From: JAQVSH01 sp964451605 | GTDB taxonomy: Bacteria > Bacteroidota > Bacteroidia > Bacteroidales > UBA4181 | Reading direction: 5' to 3' | Assembly: GCA_964451605.1 (NCBI GenBank) | Contig: CAYVJA010000006.1 | Span: 1-63,711, forward strand | DNA length: 63,711 nt | Shown here: positions 35,901 through 44,330 of the stretch, piece by piece | Position numbering within the stretch: position 1 is the stretch's first letter | Layout of the letters: each line of letters begins with the position of its first letter | Made by a program: the position numbers and the translations under genes | Notes under the pieces: generated by a model | Seen by the model: only the letters and a program-made list of their open reading frames with translations | Told to the model about the DNA's origin: nothing | Databases searched by the model: none

Positions 35901-37707
35901 TCCTATTCTGATTACCTCCATTACTACCATTGTGGCTATGTTCCCCATGGCCATGGGTACCTCTGAGTATGCCGGTGCTATCGGTGCTCCATTTGCCATT
36001 ACGGTGATTGGAGGGTTGTCATGTTCTACGCTTCTTACGCTGGTGTTCATTCCTACCGTCTATATGGCTCTGGAAAATGCTATTGAATGGTATCGTTCGC
36101 TCAATTGGCGTTTCTACCTGGTGCATGGCATTCTCTTCGTGGCCGGGGTAATTTATATTTATATTAAGGTCGACGGGGTCTGGATGATTCTTGATCTGAT
36201 TCTGCTTACGGCTCTGATTCCGGGGGTTACCTACTTTTTCCACACCAGTTTGCGCAGAGCCGATGCTCGTCTTATCGATCCTTCCGAACCGTTGAAGATT
36301 TCGGTACGAAATCTGGTGAAAGTCTATGAACGGTCGGGTCGTTTCTCGCGCGAGTGGACCAGTGGTTTATTGTTACGCCGTCGGTTTGGCCTGGGCAAAA
36401 CCTACAATCGCCTTGCCGATTTCAAGGAGCTGATCTGGCAGATTCCCCTCTACGCATTCCTTATCTACTTTGTTTTCTTTTACCTGGATAGCAAACTGTG
36501 GATGTTTGCACTTAGCCATATTATCTACTTCTCGACACTTGGGCTCTGGCGGATTTTTAAGGCCTGGCGGACTAACATCTCCGGCCCTAAACGTTGGATG
36601 GACCGATTGGAGAAGGTGCTTTGGTGGTCGATTCCTTTTGTGCTGCTCTATGGATTCTGGGTTCGTTGGGAAAGCTTGGGACTGGTAGCCTTCGTGGCCA
36701 TCTTCTGGCTCTTTATCATGATGGTCTACAGGGTTTCGGCCTATCTCTATGAGAAAGGGATCAACATTGAGCGGATTATCGGTCGGAACAGTGCTTTGAA
36801 GCGGGGTTTCTACCGAATGGTGAAGAGTATTCCCATCTTCGGCAAGCGAAAGGTTCCTTTCAAGGCCTTAAAGGGTGTCTCGTTCGAGATTCAGACCGGT
36901 ATGTTCGGATTGCTGGGTCCCAATGGAGCCGGTAAATCGACCTTTATGCGTATTCTTTGCGGGATTCTTACCCAGAGTTATGGTAAAATCTTCATTAATG
37001 GCATAGATACTCAGCAATACCGTGAAGAGCTGCAGAGCCTTATCGGCTTCCTTCCGCAGGAATTCGGTACGTACGAAAATATGACCTCATGGGAATTCCT
37101 CGATTATCAGGCTATGCTGAAGGGATTAACTGATCCGGTTATTCGTCACGAACGGTTAGCGTATGTCTTGAAGTCGGTTCATATGTTCGACCACAAAGAC
37201 GAGACCATCGGTTCATTCTCCGGGGGTATGAAGCAGCGAATCGGTATCGCGCTGATTTTACTCCATCTGCCGCGCATTCTGATTGTCGATGAACCTACTG
37301 CAGGTCTTGATCCCCGCGAAAGAATCCGTTTCCGGAATCTTCTGGTGGAGTTAAGCCGCGAACGGATTGTGGTCTTCTCTACGCACATTATCGAAGATAT
37401 TGCGAGCTCCTGTAATCAGGTGGTTGTTATCAACAAGGGCGATCTGAAATATTTCGGTTCTCCCAGCGAGATGGTACAATTTGCCGAGGGTTTGGTATGG
37501 CAGTTCACCATTCATATGAAAGACTTCGAGCAACTCGACCCGCAACGGGTGGTTCATCATATGCAGGAGGGCAGCCTGATTAAGGTTCGCTATCTGTCGG
37601 AAGAGAAACCTGCCGATGATGCGATAGTTGTTGAGCCGCTCCTCGAGGACGCTTATCTCTGTCTACTGAAGAATATGAAAGCTAAAAACATTTCGCCATG
37701 CATTTAA
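32992..37707 (+). CDS. RND permease fused to membrane helices and an ABC ATPase
   Basis: A 1571-residue fusion. Residues 1-1030 form a complete RND pump: helix 1, porter repeats, helix 4 'GMLLDNSVVVLEN', helix 10 'GVVVNNGIILIDY'. Two more helices (about 1040-1085) precede 'KISVRNLVKVYER' (from K1102), which looks like the first strand of an ABC domain. About 175 residues with four helices follow (about 1148-1260). The ABC domain then continues at 'FKALKGVSFEIQTG' (from 1290), with Walker A at 1309-1317, 'FLPQEF' Q-loop, 'SGGMKQR' signature from 1410, Walker B 'LIVDEP' with D1433, and H-loop 'STHII'. Even helix counts keep both ABC parts cytoplasmic. All catalytic ABC motifs are intact. The frame is unbroken, so this is not an assembly join of two genes unless an error is hidden in phase. 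Confidence 0.9.
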   Translation: MNFILDRKVTISMIFLAITLLGVISFNQLKMELTPNAELPELYVQVSSRTDLDPKYMESQAVIPIEGAIGTVEGVESINSSVNARQATITVAFKQNVPLKYVALRLEEKINQVVGSLDDAFTVSVTRANTASLSNTLLDVQVRGDGGVNRIRNLVDQEIVPHLENVDGIASVSVFGGQQKTVEIRLDKEACKALDLTPARISSLLSSNKLNRTYVGNVNEGSQRFFVHAESDYAQVTDIESIVVAPGPILLKDIATVYFDVKDETTISRVNGKESVSVTLVSDAQANQIDLARKAISEVEALNEKMLPFGLELVVMQNYAEPMETNLHEIGKLALTGGLLAVFILFIFLQNIRLVFFISLAIPISIFAAFNFFYAYNITLNSFTLIGMSLAVGMLLDNSVVVLENIYRLSSKGMSPREAVLQGSTEVWRSIVAATLCVVTVFLPFIFADNYIIRLLGSNIGVSIISTLLISLLVALLLIPMAAYFVLTRKNSKSLFYQKVEIRQRPVQIYMAILKMSFRKPAVLIIGGIALFFVALFAALSVQTQTLRQVDTDRFNIYITMPQGSTLESTDEVVTSIEEILDQIAEKQDVISKIQEQEGMVTLVLQENFKKINKRSMAEVRADVETRLQTITKAQITLSQATSGGSFGGGATAGMENLMRLMGIGENRERVLIKGRDYELMQLVAEDLRYYITELECISNASVSASGNRPEIHLNFDPILMLEYGLSVNSVSSELNSLSRQVTSGTQMTFGTDEYDILIREGEPEENESEQPTGPTVADLRSLPVPGSQGGLYQVQDIAGVTYSSGMSNIRRVNQEKQIQVYYNFSSEANESKELLESYRLEIDNLIAGYNLPAGVALQVFHQEDELEDFYFMILAAFLLIFMILASIFESLLTPFVLMFAIPLAGIGSLAALVFSGNSLLNANTMIGFLILLGVVVNNGIILIDYSSILRSRGYRRNRALMMAGLSRLRPILITSITTIVAMFPMAMGTSEYAGAIGAPFAITVIGGLSCSTLLTLVFIPTVYMALENAIEWYRSLNWRFYLVHGILFVAGVIYIYIKVDGVWMILDLILLTALIPGVTYFFHTSLRRADARLIDPSEPLKISVRNLVKVYERSGRFSREWTSGLLLRRRFGLGKTYNRLADFKELIWQIPLYAFLIYFVFFYLDSKLWMFALSHIIYFSTLGLWRIFKAWRTNISGPKRWMDRLEKVLWWSIPFVLLYGFWVRWESLGLVAFVAIFWLFIMMVYRVSAYLYEKGINIERIIGRNSALKRGFYRMVKSIPIFGKRKVPFKALKGVSFEIQTGMFGLLGPNGAGKSTFMRILCGILTQSYGKIFINGIDTQQYREELQSLIGFLPQEFGTYENMTSWEFLDYQAMLKGLTDPVIRHERLAYVLKSVHMFDHKDETIGSFSGGMKQRIGIALILLHLPRILIVDEPTAGLDPRERIRFRNLLVELSRERIVVFSTHIIEDIASSCNQVVVINKGDLKYFGSPSEMVQFAEGLVWQFTIHMKDFEQLDPQRVVHHMQEGSLIKVRYLSEEKPADDAIVVEPLLEDAYLCLLKNMKAKNISPCI

Positions 37708-38405
37708 GAAGACTATTGAGGAATACGCTTCTTCTGTCGCGATATAACATGAAGATTATTTTTGCCAACAAGTTTATTTGGTTCGTGTTGGCATCGCTCG
37801 GTTTCTTCGGTTTTTTTATGGTGCACAGTGTGCTTCAGGCCGAGGTGATGGGCGAAGGGCTGATCTACGGGTTGATGATTTTTCCCGCTTTTCTGCTAAT
37901 CTTCTATCCTACTGTGTATGGTATTCAGAACGATGATGATATGCGAATTCTCGAGATTCTGTTCGGGATTCCCAACTATCGATATAAGGTCTGGCTCACA
38001 CGTCTTATGATGATCTATGTGATTGTCTTTGTACTGCTGCTCTTTTTTGGCCTGATTGCCTCGTTTCTGCTCTATCCCGTCAATCCGGCAGAGATGGCCG
38101 GTCAGCTCTTCTTCCCTTTGCTTTTTATGGGGAATCTGGCCTTCTATCTTTCAACCCAGATTCGGAGTGGTAACGGAACGGCCGTTGTAATGGTTATTCT
38201 GGGTGTCTTTATGATTATTCTGGGCGATTTTCTTCGGAACACCATGTGGGATGTGATGTTAAATCCGTTCGAAACCCCCCAGAATATTCATGCCCTGATT
38301 TGGGAGCAAACCATTGTAAAGAACCGTATGTTCCTGGTGATTGGGAGTATCGTTTTCCTGCTTTTCGGTCTTCTCAATCTGCAGAAACGCGAAAAATTTG
38401 TTTAA
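37698..38405 (+). CDS. ABC-2-type permease
   Basis: A 235-residue polytopic protein with six predicted helices (about 27-47, 54-72, 97-125, 130-150, 160-180, 208-228). The motif 'GIQNDDDMRILEILFGIPNYRYKVWLTRL' sits between helices 2 and 3, as in small ABC-2 permeases. The start overlaps the end of the RND-ABC fusion gene by 10 bases, so translation is coupled, and the fused ABC domain is its most likely ATPase. It completes the hybrid operon: two ABC-2 permeases and two ABC ATPase domains flank the RND pumps. Confidence 0.75.
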   Translation: MHLRRLLRNTLLLSRYNMKIIFANKFIWFVLASLGFFGFFMVHSVLQAEVMGEGLIYGLMIFPAFLLIFYPTVYGIQNDDDMRILEILFGIPNYRYKVWLTRLMMIYVIVFVLLLFFGLIASFLLYPVNPAEMAGQLFFPLLFMGNLAFYLSTQIRSGNGTAVVMVILGVFMIILGDFLRNTMWDVMLNPFETPQNIHALIWEQTIVKNRMFLVIGSIVFLLFGLLNLQKREKFV

Positions 38406-38407
38406 CC

Positions 38408-39436
38408 GTGTCTTTTCAACATAGTTTTGGCAGCGACAACCATGCCGGAGTGCATCCCCGGTTTATGGAGGCGATTCAGAATGCCAATCGCGGCTTTGAT
38501 GTTGCCTATGGTGCTGATGGGTGTACAAAACAGTTAGAAGGCCTTTTCCGGCGTGAATTCGGACAAGAGGCACACCTCTTTCCCGTTTTCAACGGAACAG
38601 GAGCTAATATTCTGGCTCTCCAATCGGTAACCCGACCCTTTCACGCGTGTATATGTGCCGACACGGCACATATACACGTTGATGAATGTGGGGCTCCGGA
38701 GCGGTTTACGCACTGTAAACTGCTTGCTGTCGCGACACCCGACGGAAAATTGACGCCCGGTCTGGTTCTCCCGCTTTTGCACGGTTTTGGTGATCAGCAC
38801 CATGCACAGCCCGGGGTTATCTCTATTTCGCAACCTACTGAGTTAGGAACACTTTACTCGCCCGCCGAGATTGCCGCATTGGCCGAATTGGCCCACAGCA
38901 GAGGTATGTATCTGCATATGGATGGTGCGCGCATTGCGAATGCAGCTGCGGCGCTGGGACTCCCTTTCCGTGCTTTTGTTACCGAAGTGGGCGTAGATGT
39001 ACTCTCTTTCGGAGGCACAAAGTGTGGAATGCTCTTTGGTGAGGCAGTGGTGTTGTTGCGCGAAGAGTTAGTGCATGACTTTCCCTATATCCGAAAGCAG
39101 GGAGCACAGCTCTTTTCGAAGATGCGTTTTATCTCCGCTCAGTTTGAGGCATTTTTGCTGGACGATTTCTGGAAGGTGCCGGCAACTCAAGCCAATGATA
39201 TGGCACATCTTCTCGAAAAGGGACTCCGGCAGGCCGAAGGAGTGAAGGTAACCCGGGAGAGGCAAACCAATGCAGTTTTCGCGATTCTTCCATCGAAAGC
39301 GGTTGAGCCCCTCCGCGAAAGGCACCACTTTTACACCTGGAATCATAGTACGGGCGAGGTAAGGCTTATGACCTCTTTTGCCACCACCGAAAAGGATGTG
39401 TCCCGTTTCCTGTCGGATCTTAAGTTATTTAGCTGA
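38408..39436 (+). CDS. ltaE: low-specificity threonine aldolase
   Basis: A 342-residue PLP enzyme that cleaves L-threonine or L-allo-threonine to glycine and acetaldehyde. It begins at GTG with 'SFGSDNHAGVHP', then 'VFNGTGANILAL' and 'MDGARIANAAAALGL'. The PLP lysine is K205 in 'SFGGTKCGM'. The GTG start matches the family N-terminus; an in-frame ATG at 38246 lies inside the preceding permease gene and is unlikely. It starts 2 bases after the ABC-2 permease stop, so it is probably transcribed with the exporter operon. Its 3' end overlaps the convergent oxidoreductase gene by 12 bases. Confidence 0.93.
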   Translation: MSFQHSFGSDNHAGVHPRFMEAIQNANRGFDVAYGADGCTKQLEGLFRREFGQEAHLFPVFNGTGANILALQSVTRPFHACICADTAHIHVDECGAPERFTHCKLLAVATPDGKLTPGLVLPLLHGFGDQHHAQPGVISISQPTELGTLYSPAEIAALAELAHSRGMYLHMDGARIANAAAALGLPFRAFVTEVGVDVLSFGGTKCGMLFGEAVVLLREELVHDFPYIRKQGAQLFSKMRFISAQFEAFLLDDFWKVPATQANDMAHLLEKGLRQAEGVKVTRERQTNAVFAILPSKAVEPLRERHHFYTWNHSTGEVRLMTSFATTEKDVSRFLSDLKLFS

Positions 39437-40975
39437 TGGCTTAGCGTCCTCGTGGTACTCCTCCTCCGTGTTGATTTCCCAGATCTCCTTCCGGCTTTTC
39501 TTTCCGGCCAGCAGATGTTCAACTGCAGTCATTGCTGTTAACATGGAGTGATCCTGATTGTTGTACTTGTGCATGCCGTTTCGCCCAATCAGATAGAGGT
39601 TTTCGATATTGTCGAGATACTCTCTTACCACGCCAAACTGATTATAGGTGCCAAAATAGGCGGGATAGGCCTTTTTAACCCGCACAACAGTACCGTCGAG
39701 CAGATCTTCGCCGGCAATCAGTCCTATCCTTTCCAGTTCGGCCACTGCCATCTCGCGGAATTGATCATCGGGCATACACCATAGTTCATCGCCTTCATTC
39801 ACAAAATATTCAAGCCCCAACCATACGGTATCGGGATCGTTTACCATATAGGGGCTCCAATTATTGAAAATTTGCAAACGGCCTATGGCTACATCTCTCT
39901 CCTGTATGTATATCCAGGTATCGTCGATTATGCCGTTACGTGTACCTTCGGCAACACTCATCTTTTTTACCAACAAACCTACGGTAATGAAGTCGCGGTA
40001 AATTAAACCCTGAGCTACTTCTTGTACCTTGCGGGGCACAGTGCATTGAAGAGAGGTTACCAGGTCGCGAACCGGCATGGTGGAGATGAGATAGTCGGCA
40101 GAAAACCGATGTTGAACGCCTTCGGAGTCGACAGCTGCCACCTCTGTAATCTTTCCATTCTCAACGGCACATTCGGTTACTGTGGCTCCCAGCAGAAGGG
40201 TGCCTCCCCCGGCAACGATCTCATCGGCCACCAACTCCCATAATTGGCCGGGGCCATGGGGCGGATAGAGAAACTGTTCAATCAGCGATGTTTCAACGTC
40301 CTTTTGACGGATGTCGTTGTTGTGGCTCTTAAACCCCTTCTTCAGTGCGTGCCAGAGCGCTTTCGCCACCGATAGCCCTTTCACCCGCTGGGCACCCCAC
40401 TCCGGGCTGATATGAGAGGGATCTACTCCCCACACTTTGTGCGTGTAGGCTCTGAAAAAGGTATTATAGAGCTCCTTCCCGAACCGATTAATATAGAAAT
40501 CTTCGAGCGACTGCTCTTTTCGTACAAAGATCTGGCTGAACAAATAGCTGAAACCCGCCCTGGTGAGGCGGATAAACCCCAGATTCCGCATGGTTCGGAT
40601 AGACAGGGAGAGCGGATAGTCGAAGAACTTGCGCAAAAAATAGATTCTCGAAAGCCGTTTTCTCACCAGGAAATGGTTTCCTGTCTGTTTCGGTTCCGCA
40701 CCGGCGTCTCCATCATTTGCCAGGGGCATCCTATCCAGCCACCACTGCATGACCCGTTCAGATTTAGTGAAGAAGCGATGTCCTCCCAAATCCATCCGGT
40801 TGCCTTTATAGAGAATCGTCTTAGATATGCCTCCCACTTGCTGCTCCGATTCTATAATCAGCGGTTTGAAATCTGTTGTACGGGTTAACTCGAGGGCAGC
40901 CGTCAGACCGGCAGGGCCCGCACCCACAATCACCACATTTGGCTTCTTGTCGAGAGGGGGATTTTTTGGAGGCAT
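39425..40975 (-). CDS. NAD(P)/FAD-dependent oxidoreductase, amine-oxidase/UGM-like
   Basis: A 516-residue flavoprotein. The N-terminal Rossmann motif 'VVIVGAGPAGLTAALEL' and the acidic 'IIESEQQVGGIS' bind FAD. 'RMDLGGHRFFTKSE', 'YINRFGKELYNTFFRAYTHKVWG' and the C-terminal 'YLIGRNGMHKYNNQDHSMLTAM' are typical of the COG1232-like group that includes protoporphyrinogen oxidase and UDP-galactopyranose mutase relatives. The C-terminal signature and no CAZy context make a glycan-related isomerase possible but unproven. The ATG at 40975 is preferred; a TTG three codons upstream would also fit. It overlaps the aldolase gene tail-to-tail by 12 bases. Confidence 0.85.
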   Translation of the reverse strand: MPPKNPPLDKKPNVVIVGAGPAGLTAALELTRTTDFKPLIIESEQQVGGISKTILYKGNRMDLGGHRFFTKSERVMQWWLDRMPLANDGDAGAEPKQTGNHFLVRKRLSRIYFLRKFFDYPLSLSIRTMRNLGFIRLTRAGFSYLFSQIFVRKEQSLEDFYINRFGKELYNTFFRAYTHKVWGVDPSHISPEWGAQRVKGLSVAKALWHALKKGFKSHNNDIRQKDVETSLIEQFLYPPHGPGQLWELVADEIVAGGGTLLLGATVTECAVENGKITEVAAVDSEGVQHRFSADYLISTMPVRDLVTSLQCTVPRKVQEVAQGLIYRDFITVGLLVKKMSVAEGTRNGIIDDTWIYIQERDVAIGRLQIFNNWSPYMVNDPDTVWLGLEYFVNEGDELWCMPDDQFREMAVAELERIGLIAGEDLLDGTVVRVKKAYPAYFGTYNQFGVVREYLDNIENLYLIGRNGMHKYNNQDHSMLTAMTAVEHLLAGKKSRKEIWEINTEEEYHEDAKPSAK

Positions 40976-41157
40976 TCGATGCAATTAGATAAGCGACATA
41001 AAGGTATTGAGTTTTTTTGATTAGGTACGGAAACTTTTTTTCATGTTTTTTAACATTTTTTGCCTTTGGATGCAACAAATGCTGTTAATTAATGTTAATT
41101 TGGATTGAGCATTCGTCCAATAGAGACGATGCAATTATTCATTCTTATCTCATACCT

Positions 41158-44100
41158 ATGAAAAAAGTCTTACTTCTTTTGCTGGCAGTGGGTTTTTCGG
41201 GCTTACAGATTTTGCTGGCGCAGAACGTCTCTGTCACGGGGACGGTTACTACAGCGGATGACGGAGAACCGTTACCCGGTGCCTCAATCTATCTGAAGGG
41301 CACCTCTCAGGGGGTCCTCTCCGATGTTGACGGGCACTATGCCATATCTGTGCCCGCTACTGCTACACTTACCTTTTCCTTTATCGGGATGCAACCACAA
41401 GATGTGGCAGTTAACAACCGGAAAGTGATTAATATCGCCATGAAGGTCGAGGCCTACTCTCTCGACGAAGCGATGGTAGTTGCCTATGGTACTGCCAAGA
41501 AGGCCTCCTTCACCGGATCGGCGGGTGTTGTCAGGGAAAAGCAACTCCAGAGCCGTACTGTGGCCTCCGTTACGAAGGCCATTGAAGGTACGGTTGCCGG
41601 TGTTCAGACTACCTCCGGAGGTGGTCAGCCCGGTTCGGGGAATGCTATTCGTATTCGCGGATTCGGTTCGCTTTATGCCTCTTCGTAACCTCTTTATGTA
41701 GTAGATGGTGTTCCTTTCGACGGGAATATCAACTCGTTGAATCCCAACGACGTATCTAATATATCCATCCTGAAAGATGCGGCTGCATCCTCTCTTTACG
41801 GTGCGCGTGGTGCCAATGGTGTGGTAATGATCTCCACCAAAAAGGGAACCCCCGGTTTAGGAAATGTCAATTTCAAGGCAACCTATGGTATTTCCAGTCG
41901 TGCTTTTCCCAACTACGAAAGGGTTAACGAGAAGGAGTATATGGAGTTGGCCTATGAGTCGAGAAAGAATCTTCTGCAATATCGTGCATCGAACCCTCTT
42001 TCGGCCGAAGATGCTGCCACTGCAGCCCTTTCCACCTATTGGGGCGGCTTTGGAGGAGAAACCTATAATCCTTATTCACTTCCCTCTTCCGAGTTAATTG
42101 ATCCTACAACCGGAAAGATTGTTCCCGGTGCCAAATTGAAATGGAACGACGACTGGGTTAAGGAGTCGACCCGGGATAATCCTATTCGCAAGGAGTACCA
42201 ATTGAGTATTGTAGGCGGAGACGAGCGGCTCAAGCACCTTCTTTCGCTCGGTTACCTGAATGAAGACGGGCTCGCAGCCAATTCGCAATTCGAACGTTTT
42301 TCGGGTCGTATTAACCTCGACGGACAGGTGAAAGAGTGGATCAAAGTGGGGATGTCCTCTTCGTATGCACAGACTTCGCAGAACTACCTCACCAATTCAG
42401 GTACTGCATACAATAATGTCTGGTATTCTGCTATGAATATGGGTCCGGTCTATCCTGTTTATTTGCGCGACCCTGACAATGGTTCTCTGATTCTCGATTC
42501 GGAAGGCAAGAAACAGTACGATTATGGAGATAATCGTCCCTATATGAGCAACTTTAGCTCTATTGCCACTTTGTTTGCCGATTCCCGGCGCATTGTTTAC
42601 GATAACGTGAATACCAGAGCCTATGTCGATTTTCAGACTAAGCGCGAAGACCTGGGTATGCTAAAGGATTTCAAACTCTCCATCAATTATGGTATGGATC
42701 TGGCCAACGGAAACCGTCTGATCTATCAGAATCCCAGTTTTGGTGATGCTGCTGCCGAAGGCGGTGCCGGAACCAAGGAGGGTACTCGTACCCTTAGCTA
42801 TACCTTAAATCAGCTTTTAAACTGGAAACACTCTTTTGGCGATCATAACCTGGATGTTTTGGCAGGTCATGAGTACTATCAGATGAACTACTCTTACCTG
42901 GGTGCCGGTAAAACGGGTTATGTTTTTCCCGGGGTAACCGAGTTGGACGGTGCTGCTGTGCCTACCTACGCCTCTTCGTATAAGGATATCTATAGTGTTG
43001 AATCGTATCTGAGCCGTGTTAACTACGATTATCAGGAGAAGTACTTCCTCTCTGCCAGTATGCGTTCCGACGGATCGTCACGTTTTCATAAGGACAATCG
43101 CTGGGGAACTTTCTGGTCGGTGGGTGGTGCCTGGCAGATTACCAAGGAGTCGTTTATGGAGGATGTAGAGTGGGTGAACCAACTTACCCTCAAAACCAGT
43201 TATGGAACGCAGGGCAACGATATGTTGCTCGATCCCGACGGCTACGACATCTATTATGCATGGCAGAACCTCTACTCCATGGAGTATCCCAATAATACGC
43301 TTGGCGGGATTTGGTTCAACTCTATCGAGAACAAAGATCTGGAATGGGAAAAGAACCAGAACTTTAACATCGGGTTCGAATCGCAGCTGTTCCATCGGCT
43401 CAATGTGGGTGTAGAGTATTACCACAAAAAGACTACCGACCTGCTTCTCTTCAGTCCGAAAGCCTCTTCTCTGGGTTTCGACGGATATTGGAGCAACGTA
43501 GGCAATATGACCAATCAGGGTTTCGATATCTCCCTAGCCGGGAGCGTAATGCAGGCCGACGACTTTCAGTGGAATATGACGTTGCTTATGAGTACCATCA
43601 AGAATAAGGTAACCAAGCTGAATACCACCGCCGACGACCAGATGATTGTTAATGGCTCAACTGTCTTAAAGGTGGGCAAGCCGATTAACTCCTTCTATCT
43701 GCCCCGTTCGGCAGGAGTCGATCCCGAAACCGGGAAGCAGCTTTACTTACTGACTAATCCCGAAGAGGGTGGCCCCACCACAACCACCGATTACAACGAA
43801 GGTATGGCCAACCGCTTTGTTTTGGGCAGCCGTATCCCCGATCTCTATGGTAGTTATTCGAACGAGATTCGCTATAAGAATTTCGATCTGAATCTTCTTC
43901 TTACCTACTCTATCGGGGGTACAATGTACGATACCAGCTATGCCACTCTGATGGGGCAGCGCGATACCGGTCAGGCATGGCACAAGGATATGTTGAAACG
44001 TTGGCAAAAACCGGGCGACGTAACCGACGTACCTAAGCTTGCTATTGGTACGGTAATTGCCAGCAACGACAACTACCTGATTGATGCATCGTACCTCTCC

Positions 44101-44310
44101 ATCAAGAACATTTCGCTGGGTTATAACCTGCCTAAGGCATGGGTTTCGAAACTGAATATCGAACAGTTGCGTGTGGTCTTTACAGCCGACAATCTCTACA
44201 CCTTTACTAAGTTGAAAGGTATGGACCCGCAAAACAACTTTACCGGAACCACGGGTTACTCGTACGTTCCTATTCGCACCCTCTCGTTGGGATTTGATTT
44301 GAAATTTTAA
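41158..44310 (+). pseudogene. SusC/RagA-type TonB receptor with an in-frame stop
   Basis: A SusC-family outer-membrane nutrient receptor of 1051 codons, the normal size. It has a signal peptide, a carboxypeptidase-like regulatory domain ('ASIYLKGTSQGVLSDVDGHY'), the TonB-box-like 'EAMVVAYGTAKKASFTGS', a plug with 'IRIRGFGSLY', and a barrel ending in 'FDLKF'. Codon 177 (41686-41688) is TAA, inside the normally conserved stretch before 'PLYVVDGVPF'. The frame is otherwise perfect on both sides, so this is either a very recent nonsense mutation or a sequence error. Internal restart at 41737 would lack a signal peptide. It pairs with the SusD gene 20 bases downstream. No glycosidase is nearby, so the substrate is unknown. 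Confidence 0.85.
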
Positions 44311-44330
44311 TTTGCAGGAGGATTCTATAT

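Noticed and set aside
38246..38407. Longer start for threonine aldolase
   Set aside because: The extra residues lie inside the ABC-2 permease gene in another frame and do not resemble the family; the GTG at 38408 starts the conserved N-terminus.
41686..41688. Recoded stop (selenocysteine/pyrrolysine) in SusC
   Set aside because: TAA is not used for either amino acid, and no SECIS-like element is apparent; nonsense or error is simpler.
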